In this document: piece after piece, positions 17,663-26,623 of the stretch
Numbering within the stretch: the stretch's first letter is position 1
Layout of the letters: each line of letters starts with the position of its first letter
Source of the DNA: Phycisphaerae bacterium
GTDB taxonomy: Bacteria; Planctomycetota; Phycisphaerae; UBA1845
NCBI GenBank assembly: GCA_029260115.1
Contig: JAJDDW010000115.1
Coordinates: forward strand, 1-64,000
Direction: 5' to 3'
DNA: 64,000 nucleotides
The notes under the pieces: generated by a model
Told to the model about the DNA's origin: nothing
Database searches by the model: none
The model's input: only the letters and a program-made list of their open reading frames with translations
Program-made: the position numbers and the translations under genes

Positions 17663-20600
17663 TCAACGCCCGCGTTTCTTTTTCCGGGTAGCCGGAGACT
17701 TCTTAGCTGAACCCTTTTTCTTGGCCTTGGTCTTTGTTGTGGCTTTCGCTTTTGTTTTAGTTTTCGCCTTCGCTTTTGAAGTCGGCTTTGCTTTTGTCGT
17801 AGTTTTTGCTTTAGCCTTGCGTGGTTTCGACGACGATTTCCTAGTTGACCGCACACCGAATTCTATTGTCGCTTGAGCCGCGGCCAATCGCGCAATAGGT
17901 ACTCGATACGGACTACAGGACACATAGTCCAGATCGGCTTCATAGCAAAAACGAATTGAAGCAGGGTCGCCGCCATGTTCACCGCAGATGCCAAGCTTGA
18001 GTCCCGGCTTTGCTTCTCGTCCCGTTTCGCAGGCAAGCTGCACCAATAACCCAACGCCATGAACATCAAGCGACTGAAACGGGTCTTGATCGAAAATCCC
18101 GGCCTTGGCTTCGTCCACATAGTCAGGCAAAAACCGACCGGCATCGTCACGCGATAAGCCCATCGTCATTTGCGTGAGGTCGTTCGTGCCAAAGCTAAAA
18201 AATTCAGCCACCTCCGCCATCTGGTCCGCTACGAGTGCCGCTCGTGGTGTTTCGATCATCGTACCCACAAGATAACCAACTTTTACTTTTTCTTCTTTAA
18301 GCACAGTCTCAGCGACGTCGCGCGTTTGGTCTACGAGTATAGCCAGCTCTGTCGCGTCGATGCTAAGCGGAATCATAATTTCCGGCAGCACCTTAATACC
18401 ACGGCGTTTGCACGCCACCGCCGCTTGCATAATAGCCCGCACCTGCATATCCAAAATTTCTGGATAGGTGATACACAAACGACAGCCACGATGTCCCAGC
18501 ATAGGATTAGACTCGTGCAATTTTTCGATGCGATCGCAAATGTCTTGAATCGTAAACTTCACGCACTGTACCGCTTGCACGCCCTTAGTCTCTTCACGCA
18601 GCGCATCATTGAGGTCATCCACCGCGGCCCGGAGCGCAACTTCATTGTCAGGCTGTGGTAAAAATTCATGAAGTGGCGGATCTAACAAACGAATCGTAAC
18701 GGGCAGACCATCCATTGCTTCGAAAATACCTTCGAAATCACGCCGCTGATACGGGAGAAGTTTTGCCAGCGCCGACTTACGATGTTCGAGCGTATTGGCT
18801 AGGATCATTTCGCGCATCGCCCGTATGCGTTGAGGCTCAGCCGGGTCAAAGAACATATGCTCCGTGCGACACAGACCGATGCCCTCAGCCCCGAAACCAA
18901 CGGCCTTCGCGGCGTCGGCTGGGGTGTCGGCATTGGTGCGCACTTTGAGGTCTCGCCGTTGATCGCACCACTTCATAAGCGTGTCATACTCCGCTGGCGC
19001 TTGAGGCCGAGCAAGATCGATCACGCCATCATAAATGTCGCCAGTTCCACCATCCAGTGTAATCGAATCGCCTTCGCGAATCACTCGGCCATTAAATGAG
19101 ATTTGGCTCATGGCGTAATCGACGACCAGATCGCTACTGCCAACGATACAGCACTTACCCCATCCACGAGCGACCACGGCTGCGTGAGATGTTTTCCCGC
19201 CGGTAGAAGTCAAAATCCCGGCTGCGACATGCATACCGCCGACGTCCTCAGGGGAAGTTTCTTTTCGTACCAGAATCACCGTCTTCCCTTCGCCCGCCCG
19301 CTGCTCAGCCCGCTCCGCAGATAATGCGACCTCGCCACACGCCGCCCCAGGGACCGCGCCAATACCCGAGCCAAGTCTTCGCTGCGCCAATTCGCCAGCG
19401 GACACATTGTCATCAAGCACCGGATAAAACAACCGCTCGATATCAGCCTCTTGCATGCGCAGTATCGCTTCGTCCTTAGTGATGATGGCTTTGCTGGCCA
19501 GCGCTAGGTACTTTTTAGGAAGGTATTTTTTCTTAACCAAAGCTGTAGCTGCGGCTGGTGTGGTCAATCCTTTCGTCGCCTGATCGACGGCAATCTTAAA
19601 GGCCGCCTGCGGTGACCGCTTACCGGTTCGACACTGCAACATATACAACTTGTTGCGCTCAACAGTAAACTCGAGGTCTTGCATATCCTTATAATGTAGT
19701 TCGAGAATCACCCTCACCGCTTCGAGCTGACCATAGGCCTCAGGCATGGTTCGCTTGAGTTCGACCAACGGAATCGGCGTGCGCACGCCAGCGACCACAT
19801 CTTCACCTTGGGCGTTGATCAGCAAATCGCCATAAAAACACGCCTCGCCCGTACTAGGATCGCGCGTGAAACATACGCCCGTTCCGCAATCGTCGCCCAT
19901 ATTGCCAAACACCATCTGGCAGATATTGACGGCTGTGCCTTGCAATCCGGTAATGCTTTCCACCCGACGGTAGGTCTGGGCTTTCTCAGAATTCCAACTG
20001 CCGAATACCGCGTTGATGGCGCCCTTTAGCTGTTCGAACGGAGACTGCGGAAATTTTTCGCCGCATTGCTCGGTGTAAATCTCTTTGAACGTCGCCACAA
20101 GCTCAGCCAACTCGTCAGCGTCAACGTCGGTGTCTTCAACTTGCTCATCCGCAGATTTTTCTAGTCGAGCGCGCGTCTTATTATTTTTCAATTCGTCAAA
20201 TGCATCTTCGAACAACAGACGATCTACGCCTTTCGCTGTAGACCCATACATCATGATAAGTCGTCGATAAGCATCGAATGCAAACCGGCGATTATTGGAA
20301 GCCTTAGCCAATCCTTCCACCGATTGGTCGTTTAGGCCAAGATTAAGAATCGTTTCCATCATACCCGGCATGGACTTCGCAGCCCCTGACCTTACGGAAA
20401 CGAGCAAGGGGTTTTTCTTATCGCCAAGTTTTTTCTTGCACGCTCGTTCCAACTTAACGAGCATAGTCCGCACTTGTTTTTCCAGCCCGCCAGGCCACTT
20501 ACCACCTGATTTATTGTAGGCAGCGCACACGTCTGTTGAGATCGTAAAGCCAGCAGGGACAGGTAGCCCAATGTTGGTCATCTCCGCTAGGCCTGCGCCT

Positions 20601-20695
20601 TTGCCACCGAGTAATTCTTTTTGATCACCACGTCCGTCAGCCTTGCCGTTACCGAAAAAAAAGACCTGTTTGCGAGCCGCTTGCGTCCTTGCCAT
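17663..20695 (-). CDS. ppdK: Pyruvate, phosphate dikinase with a lysine-rich C-terminal tail
   Basis: This enzyme interconverts pyruvate, ATP and phosphate with PEP, AMP and pyrophosphate. The N-terminal nucleotide-binding domain has LLGGKGAGLAEMTNIGLPVP. The phosphohistidine is in GGKTSHAAVVARGWGK. The C-terminal PEP/pyruvate barrel has GLCRTEHMFF, GTMIETPRAALVADQ, FSFGTNDLTQMT and the catalytic Cys in LGICGEHGGDP. Standard PPDK ends near residue 915. This one runs to 1010, with about 80 added residues almost entirely Lys, Ala, Thr, Ser and Arg, in (T/S)KAKAKTK-type repeats. The tail could bind nucleic acid or polyphosphate, but that is only a guess. No PPDK regulatory protein is adjacent. 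Confidence 0.96.
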   Translation of the reverse strand: MARTQAARKQVFFFGNGKADGRGDQKELLGGKGAGLAEMTNIGLPVPAGFTISTDVCAAYNKSGGKWPGGLEKQVRTMLVKLERACKKKLGDKKNPLLVSVRSGAAKSMPGMMETILNLGLNDQSVEGLAKASNNRRFAFDAYRRLIMMYGSTAKGVDRLLFEDAFDELKNNKTRARLEKSADEQVEDTDVDADELAELVATFKEIYTEQCGEKFPQSPFEQLKGAINAVFGSWNSEKAQTYRRVESITGLQGTAVNICQMVFGNMGDDCGTGVCFTRDPSTGEACFYGDLLINAQGEDVVAGVRTPIPLVELKRTMPEAYGQLEAVRVILELHYKDMQDLEFTVERNKLYMLQCRTGKRSPQAAFKIAVDQATKGLTTPAAATALVKKKYLPKKYLALASKAIITKDEAILRMQEADIERLFYPVLDDNVSAGELAQRRLGSGIGAVPGAACGEVALSAERAEQRAGEGKTVILVRKETSPEDVGGMHVAAGILTSTGGKTSHAAVVARGWGKCCIVGSSDLVVDYAMSQISFNGRVIREGDSITLDGGTGDIYDGVIDLARPQAPAEYDTLMKWCDQRRDLKVRTNADTPADAAKAVGFGAEGIGLCRTEHMFFDPAEPQRIRAMREMILANTLEHRKSALAKLLPYQRRDFEGIFEAMDGLPVTIRLLDPPLHEFLPQPDNEVALRAAVDDLNDALREETKGVQAVQCVKFTIQDICDRIEKLHESNPMLGHRGCRLCITYPEILDMQVRAIMQAAVACKRRGIKVLPEIMIPLSIDATELAILVDQTRDVAETVLKEEKVKVGYLVGTMIETPRAALVADQMAEVAEFFSFGTNDLTQMTMGLSRDDAGRFLPDYVDEAKAGIFDQDPFQSLDVHGVGLLVQLACETGREAKPGLKLGICGEHGGDPASIRFCYEADLDYVSCSPYRVPIARLAAAQATIEFGVRSTRKSSSKPRKAKAKTTTKAKPTSKAKAKTKTKAKATTKTKAKKKGSAKKSPATRKKKRGR

Positions 20696-20819
20696 CGAAA
20701 TTGTCCTGATAAAAGTATACCTAACAGTTAATCGTTGGATCGATCATAGCCAGCCAAGAAAGGTCGTCAATCGGAAAAGGTGGGTATAGAAACGGTAGGC
20801 GGTGCAAAGGCCACTGGCA

Positions 20820-21296
20820 TCACGACTGCTGTATCGCCCAGTCTAAAGATACTTGTTCGAAGCAGGTCAACGCTGAATCCGGGCCGCAGTTGTAAATCTC
20901 AATGTCCGTATCAGCCAGCACCTCAGCCGCATGTCCCATCATGCGGATCATTTTGGGGATTTCGGTGTTTTCATGATTGGCGGAGACGCTGTCCCGCCCG
21001 AAGAAATGTGTTGGGCCTTGATTATACTTTAGGTCCAGACCTAGATGAATGATTTTCATAAATCCCAAATAAATAGCCACTTGCATCGCCAGACAGGAAA
21101 CCGTATATCCGCTGTATACTCCCTTTTCCAGATTAAAACTGAATCTTTTCGACCCTAGCAAATGAAACGTGTCGAATTGGTCAAAAAAAATGACTGGATT
21201 ACCCAGTGACTTCGTAAGCTGTCTCATAATGCGCCTCGGCTTATCAAATAGCCTGGCGCCAGGCCGGCGACCTGCAGCATAAGCACACGATCGCAC
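20820..21296 (-). pseudogene. C-terminal fragment of an MptE/DUF115- or GT42-like protein
   Basis: The 158-residue frame contains a block (SGYTVSCLAMQVAIYLGF, then MKIIHLGLDLKY) resembling the serine-containing central motif of DUF115/MptE-like proteins and of GT42 sialyltransferase-like proteins. The N-terminal Rossmann half found in those families is missing. A stop codon (TGA) lies two codons before the only start (GTG at 21296), and the first 20 residues look like translated non-coding sequence. A decayed surface-glycan gene is the likeliest reading. The family call is tentative. Confidence 0.45.
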
Positions 21297-21735
21297 GTTT
21301 CATCCTCGGCATTAGCGTACCAGCAAACATACAAATCATTCGTGGCGCAACCGCGATAGAAGTCGCGTGGGCGTGGGGATAGGCAGACGAGGAATTACGC
21401 AGCAGTTTTGAATTATATTTAAGATTGAAAACGCACGGATTTCCCGACCACTACGGAACAATATGCATACTATCGACGGGTGATGACGAGTAAGCGATCT
21501 GTGATAGCGCCTAGCATCGTCCGAGTTTCTAGACCTGTGTCGTCACATTCATAGCCATGTGAGAGATATCACCCAATATACCTGAAGGCATGTAGCAACA
21601 TCTCCTGATGTTTAATATATGTAAGACAGGCTTTGCCTGAACCTAGACTAAAGACTAATACGTCGTGCCGGAGTAATCTCGCGGGCACTCATTACCGCTA
21701 CACAACAACAAAAACCTACCCCACAGCTATGCCCG
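21297..21735. other. Gap downstream of guaA, probable decayed sequence
   Basis: These 440 bases lie between the end of guaA and the gene fragment. No protein-like frame is seen on either strand. A small hairpin, CAGGC ttt GCCTG, near 21627 is the only structure. The stretch is probably the eroded 5' part of the fragment plus the guaA 3' region. Confidence 0.4.
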
Positions 21736-23286
21736 TTATTCCCACTCAATCGTCGAAGGCGGCTTAGAAGAAACGTCATACACCACGCGATTCACCCCTT
21801 CGACTTCATTAATAATCCGCGTCGAGATTCTACCAAGCACTTCATAGTCAATGCGCACCCAGTCCGCCGTCATAAAGTCCTCACTCTCTACAAAGCGAAC
21901 CGCGATCACATGCTGACCAGCGTACGTGCGATCGTCGCCCATCACCCCGACCGTATTGATTGGCAGCAACACGCCAAACGCCTGGGCAATTTTATTATAC
22001 CAACCAGCCGAGCGAATCTCTTCAAGAATTACATCATCAGCCGCGCGAAGAATACTCAAGCGATCAGTCGTAATCTCACCCATAATACGTACGGCTAAAC
22101 CCGGACCAGGGAACGGATGTCGCCAGACAATTTCCTCCGGAAGCCCCAGATGCTCGCCCACCCGGCGGACCTCATCCTTAAACAGATCCCGTAAAGGCTC
22201 AACCAATTCAAAACCCAGGTCTTTGGGCAACCCGCCCACATTATGATGAAGCTTAATGTTAGCCGTCGCCCCAGACACGCTATGACCAGACTCGATCACA
22301 TCGGGATAGAGCGTTCCTTGAGCAAGAAAACGCGCCCCGTCAATATCTTTCGCCTCAGCCTTAAAAACCCCTATGAACTCATGCCCAATGATTTTTCTCT
22401 TCTCTTGCGGGTCAGTTACGCCTTTTAATCTAGTCAAAAATCTTTCAGACGCATCGACACACCGTAGGTTCATTTTGAAATGCTGCTTAAAGGTGGCCTC
22501 CACAAGATCGGTCTCACGATTACGCATCATGCCGTTATCGACATAAATACAAATCAGCCGATCACCAATAGCCTCATGAATCAGGGCCGCGACCACACTG
22601 CTGTCCACACCGCCAGACAAGCCGCAAATGACCCGATCTGTTTCACCAACCTTCTCACGAATCGCTTTAATAGATTCGTCGGCGACGTGATCGACTTGCC
22701 AATCTCCGGTGCAATGACAGATGTCATAAAGGAAGTTGCGTATGATCTGATTGCCGCACGGCGTATGAAAAACCTCAGGATGAAACTGCACACCGAACAT
22801 CGGCCTAGTCTTATGCCTCATAGCCGCGTATGGGCACGTATTGGTTTTCGCCAAAGCCACGAAATCATCTGATAACGTTTTAACTATATCGCCATGACTC
22901 ATCCAAACCGTAGCCTGGGTGGGTACGTGATTGAGCAAGGCGTCTTCAACGATAACTTCAACCTGCGTGCGACCGTATTCGCGAGAATCACCCGCGCCGA
23001 CATCGGACCCCAATAAATCACAAGCCAATTGCATACCATAGCAAATCCCCAGTACGGGAAGCCCCATGTCCATGATTTCCGGTGAACACTTCGGCGCATC
23101 AGCCGCGTACACACTAGCAGGCCCGCCAGAAAAAATGATGCCAACGGCGTTGTGATCACGTATCTCTTGCAGGGTAACACGCGGCGATACAATGACACTA
23201 TGCACGCGGTTCTCGCGCACCCGACGAGCGATTAGCTGAACGAATTGACTACCAAAATCGATGATGACTATTGTTGCTGGTTTCAT
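21736..23286 (-). CDS. guaA: GMP synthase (glutamine-hydrolysing)
   Basis: This enzyme converts XMP to GMP using glutamine and ATP. Residues 1-190 are the class I amidotransferase with nucleophile C82 in GICYGMQLA and the catalytic His/Glu in FHPEV. Then comes the ATP pyrophosphatase domain with the P-loop [10 protein letters not shown], and the C-terminal dimerisation domain ending in [13 protein letters not shown], the standard GuaA terminus. The length of 516 is normal. The gene is last in the same-strand run guaB - lipoprotein - zinc-ribbon membrane protein - guaA. This suggests the two unknown proteins are co-transcribed with the XMP/GMP branch. Confidence 0.98.
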   Translation of the reverse strand: MKPATIVIIDFGSQFVQLIARRVRENRVHSVIVSPRVTLQEIRDHNAVGIIFSGGPASVYAADAPKCSPEIMDMGLPVLGICYGMQLACDLLGSDVGAGDSREYGRTQVEVIVEDALLNHVPTQATVWMSHGDIVKTLSDDFVALAKTNTCPYAAMRHKTRPMFGVQFHPEVFHTPCGNQIIRNFLYDICHCTGDWQVDHVADESIKAIREKVGETDRVICGLSGGVDSSVVAALIHEAIGDRLICIYVDNGMMRNRETDLVEATFKQHFKMNLRCVDASERFLTRLKGVTDPQEKRKIIGHEFIGVFKAEAKDIDGARFLAQGTLYPDVIESGHSVSGATANIKLHHNVGGLPKDLGFELVEPLRDLFKDEVRRVGEHLGLPEEIVWRHPFPGPGLAVRIMGEITTDRLSILRAADDVILEEIRSAGWYNKIAQAFGVLLPINTVGVMGDDRTYAGQHVIAVRFVESEDFMTADWVRIDYEVLGRISTRIINEVEGVNRVVYDVSSKPPSTIEWE

Positions 23287-23366
23287 GTTTGCCTCGTCAC
23301 ACCTCTGAAGTTAGGTAGCATGGATAAGCACCAGCTTGTCCGTGCTTTCCTCATTAACTTCGCCTT

Positions 23367-24329
23367 CTAAAAATCAATACGCATAGCCTTAAATAACAAT
23401 TGCTGCACGCTACCCACGCCATACCACCACGCAAAAGCCAACCCCGTAACAATAGCCGGAGCGCCGATGGCCATGAACGCCACCACCCGCTGCCGTGTAT
23501 CCTTTGGCGCAGTCGCCGCCAGTCTTAATAGCCAAAACCACCACAATATTAATACAATAGCAGTCATAATACTGGCCACGATCGTTAGTGCTGCGGGTAC
23601 AGAAGCGCCGAACCAACCTGCGATTTTCACGCCCTGAACCAACGGAAATAACAGCATCACGCCACATGCCGCTGCCAACGGAACCAACCAAGAACAACCA
23701 TAATGAATCGCGGCGGACATGCGCTGCTCATGTCGATAAGCTAAGCTATGAGACTTCAAAATCCCCACTCGCATCAGCCACAGAAATAGCCAAATTGATA
23801 GTCCTCCGCCCAACAAACCCAACACGAACCCGGTGATAGACTGCGCGGGGTTCCACCAGAAATCTACAATCGTTTGCGGCGCAAGACCCGCCGGTAACGG
23901 GCGAGGCCTAGAAGCCACATGTCGCCAAAGCTGTCCGACTGGTGTGATTGAACCCGTCGCCTCGACTGCTGGGATCGAAGTCACCCCGCGCCATCCTACG
24001 ATCGAAAGTTGAAGCACACCAAGTGATAGAGCCGACATCGCCACAATCAGCCAAGCAAATCTTCTAGAAGCCGCTGACGAACGCATCAATGCCAAGTGTT
24101 TTAGACGATGGCTGCCTGCAAAATAAACCCACTGGCACATGGCCCACCATCCGCGCTCGCGATTGGCGAAGTGTTTAGCATAAGGCGAGACATCTGCCCC
24201 CGTGACCCGATCATCGCCAAACTTAAAACCACACAAACTGCACTGTGCATCGCGCTCTGGCCCTACCGGTTGCCCACAGGCCGAACAACGTAAGACGGTA
24301 GTTGAAGTTGGGTGATCGGTTAGAGTCAA
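23367..24329 (-). CDS. Membrane protein with N-terminal zinc ribbon
   Basis: This is an unrecognised 320-residue protein. Residues 14-38 form a zinc ribbon with two CxxC pairs (CSACGQ and CSLCGF). The rest contains five or six hydrophobic helices (from about residues 90, 168, 211, 240 and 280), so it is a polytopic membrane protein with a cytosolic metal-binding head. Such heads are common in planctomycete membrane proteins of unknown role. The first in-frame start is TTG at 24329. No ATG comes before the first membrane region, so the start is uncertain. It lies between the lipoprotein gene and guaA on the same strand. Confidence 0.75.
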   Translation of the reverse strand: MTLTDHPTSTTVLRCSACGQPVGPERDAQCSLCGFKFGDDRVTGADVSPYAKHFANRERGWWAMCQWVYFAGSHRLKHLALMRSSAASRRFAWLIVAMSALSLGVLQLSIVGWRGVTSIPAVEATGSITPVGQLWRHVASRPRPLPAGLAPQTIVDFWWNPAQSITGFVLGLLGGGLSIWLFLWLMRVGILKSHSLAYRHEQRMSAAIHYGCSWLVPLAAACGVMLLFPLVQGVKIAGWFGASVPAALTIVASIMTAIVLILWWFWLLRLAATAPKDTRQRVVAFMAIGAPAIVTGLAFAWWYGVGSVQQLLFKAMRIDF

Positions 24330-24467
24330 GCCTTTTCGTCTTATCTTTCTATGAATTCCAAAAGCAGCTCGCCTGCTTCAATAGGTAATAATCGGGCGTC
24401 GTGGCACGATCCGCTGAAGACAAGCACATAACGCCAGAGCCAGCTAGACAAGGGAGTGAAACTGCCG

Positions 24468-24959
24468 CTACGGCGTCACTTCTTCGTCATCTGTCGTGGC
24501 GGCCACTTCCTCCTCTTGCATAGTCTCTTGCGAAGTTGTGCCCACATCCGCTACCGCGACTGGCACCCAAGGCGGAGACGCAATCGCACTGATAGGCCAA
24601 AAAGCAAGGTTGAATCCATAACGAATCGGTCCGAGCATATAATAGAATGGTTCTTCCAATGTCCAAGCAAACTGGTCGTCGTCACTACCACGCAGCTCGA
24701 ATGGGTCTTCAAAATATAGAGGCCCATGCGTGCAACTACCCGTATGCGCCGCACAAGGCACCGCTTCAAAAGGCCGAACCTGTTGACTAACAACTGTCAC
24801 CTGTGCCTCACGCACGCCCCGCTCCGATGGTGTCATCGTGGCCGGGTTATATGATAGCTCATCGTAATTCGGATTTACCATCAATGAACACCCGCACGAC
24901 ACACCCAAACTGGCAAGGGTGATGAAACCCACGACTCGTCGGCTAGCTGATTTAATCAT
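24468..24959 (-). CDS. Putative lipoprotein
   Basis: This is a 163-residue secreted protein with a lipoprotein signal: a basic start (MIKSASRR), a hydrophobic core and a lipobox-like LGVSCGCS near residue 20. Two Cys lie close together, so the lipidated one is not certain. The mature part has no family I recognise. It ends in an acidic tail (EEEVAATTDDEEVTP), and there is a Cys pair near residues 70-76. Its start overlaps the last bases of guaB by 8 bases, which implies translational coupling to guaB. The reason for linking a lipoprotein to IMP dehydrogenase is unknown. Confidence 0.72.
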   Translation of the reverse strand: MIKSASRRVVGFITLASLGVSCGCSLMVNPNYDELSYNPATMTPSERGVREAQVTVVSQQVRPFEAVPCAAHTGSCTHGPLYFEDPFELRGSDDDQFAWTLEEPFYYMLGPIRYGFNLAFWPISAIASPPWVPVAVADVGTTSQETMQEEEVAATTDDEEVTP

Positions 24960-26451
24960 TGTGACTCTCCATGGCGAAATTCGGTGACTCTTTCGTAATG
25001 GTCACATCGTGTGGCCGAGACTCCGCGACTCCCGCAGATGTCACACGGGTAAACGTCGCTAATGTTCTAAGATCGTCAATCGTCGCCGTTCCGCAATACC
25101 CCATACCCGAACGAAGCCCGCCGACAAGCTGATAGACAAATTCCGACAAAGGCCCACGAAATGGTACACGCCCCTCCACACCTTCTGGCACAAGCTTTCG
25201 AGAAGGCGCATTCGCCGATTGGCCATAACGCTCCGCTGAGCCTTTCACCATCGCCCCCAGTGAACCCATGCCCCGATATTCCTTAAACCGTCGGCCGCGC
25301 CATGTAACCGTCTCGCCGGGCGCTTCTTCTAATCCAGCGAACAGCGAACCGAGCATCACCGTATGTGCCCCCGCAGCTAGCGCTTTGCTAATATCGCCCG
25401 ATTGGCGAACGCCGCCGTCCGCAATAACAGGAACATCAGCCGCATTAGCCACCGAGCACACATTCATGACCGCACTAAGCTGTGGAACGCCAACCCCAGA
25501 AACCACGCGTGTCGTGCAAATGCTGCCAGGCCCAATACCAACTTTCAAGGCATCTGCCCCAGCTTCAATCAAATCCTTAGCTGCCTCAGCCGTGGCAATA
25601 TTTCCAGCGATGATGTTGATATTATGACGTTTCTTAATCTGCTTAATCGTATCAATCACGTTGTCGCTATGACCATGAGCCGTGTCCACTACCACGACGT
25701 CAACATCGTTGGCTATCAGCGCCTCCACGCGATCGTAATCATGCACGCCCACCGCCGCCCCGACACGAAGTCGGCCACGGTCGTCCTTACAGCTTACCGG
25801 AAAATGTCGACTCCGCTCAATGTCCCGCATCGTAATGAGGCCAGTGAGCTTATTGTTTTTATCTATCAGAAGAAGCTTTTCGACCTTTTTGCGCTTAAGA
25901 ATTTCCCACGCTTCAGCCAAGCTAGTTCCAGGAGGCCCGGTGACCAGATGCTGAGCGGTCATCACATCACGAATTTTGAGATGCTCGCTCTCAAGATATT
26001 TCATATCTCTCCGCGTGATTATACCCACAAGCCCATGATCTGGATCAATGATGGGTATGCCGGAGATATTCTGCAGCGTCATTAGCTCTTTAGCCCGCGC
26101 GACAGGCTCATCCGGGGCGAGCGTCACCGGGTCGATGATGACCCCACTCTCAGAACGCTTAACAATATTGACCTCGCGACACTGGGCCTCGATGGGCAAA
26201 TTCTTATGGATGATCCCGATGCCACCCTCTTGGGCGAGACTAATCGCCAATCGAGATTCCGTCACGGTATCCATCGCAGCAGACACCAACGGAATGTTTA
26301 GCGTAATACCGCGTGTCAATCGTGTGCGCAGATCTATATTGTCTGGGAGAATGGATGAACGGCGCGGAAGCAGCAAGACGTCGTCAAAAGTCAAAGACTC
26401 TGATAAAATTCGCGACTTCGCCCCATCAAAGGCGGTTATATCCTTGGACAT
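24952..26451 (-). CDS. guaB: Inosine-5'-monophosphate dehydrogenase
   Basis: This enzyme oxidises IMP to XMP with NAD, the committed step to GMP. The 499-residue protein has the TIM barrel interrupted by a CBS (Bateman) pair at about residues 105-225 ([18 protein letters not shown] ... [23 protein letters not shown] ... [10 protein letters not shown]). The catalytic Cys loop is [15 protein letters not shown]. The phosphate-binding [13 protein letters not shown] and the flap region [12 protein letters not shown] are both intact, as is the C-terminal SGMGYCG block. It is first in the run leading to guaA. Control by GTP or ATP at the CBS pair is known for the family. Confidence 0.98.
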   Translation of the reverse strand: MSKDITAFDGAKSRILSESLTFDDVLLLPRRSSILPDNIDLRTRLTRGITLNIPLVSAAMDTVTESRLAISLAQEGGIGIIHKNLPIEAQCREVNIVKRSESGVIIDPVTLAPDEPVARAKELMTLQNISGIPIIDPDHGLVGIITRRDMKYLESEHLKIRDVMTAQHLVTGPPGTSLAEAWEILKRKKVEKLLLIDKNNKLTGLITMRDIERSRHFPVSCKDDRGRLRVGAAVGVHDYDRVEALIANDVDVVVVDTAHGHSDNVIDTIKQIKKRHNINIIAGNIATAEAAKDLIEAGADALKVGIGPGSICTTRVVSGVGVPQLSAVMNVCSVANAADVPVIADGGVRQSGDISKALAAGAHTVMLGSLFAGLEEAPGETVTWRGRRFKEYRGMGSLGAMVKGSAERYGQSANAPSRKLVPEGVEGRVPFRGPLSEFVYQLVGGLRSGMGYCGTATIDDLRTLATFTRVTSAGVAESRPHDVTITKESPNFAMESHND

Positions 26452-26623
26452 CTGGGTACCTTTCGATCCAGCACCTGGAAAGATACGGTACGTCAGGCGA
26501 CGTCAATCGTCAAGTTTTATCCCGTTTGCCAGAAACCTCAAATCAAAGCGCGCATCGCATGACGCTTGGCTATAAAGGCCAAATATATGTTGAAGTCAGT
26601 ACTGGTAAGATCGTAATCGACGC

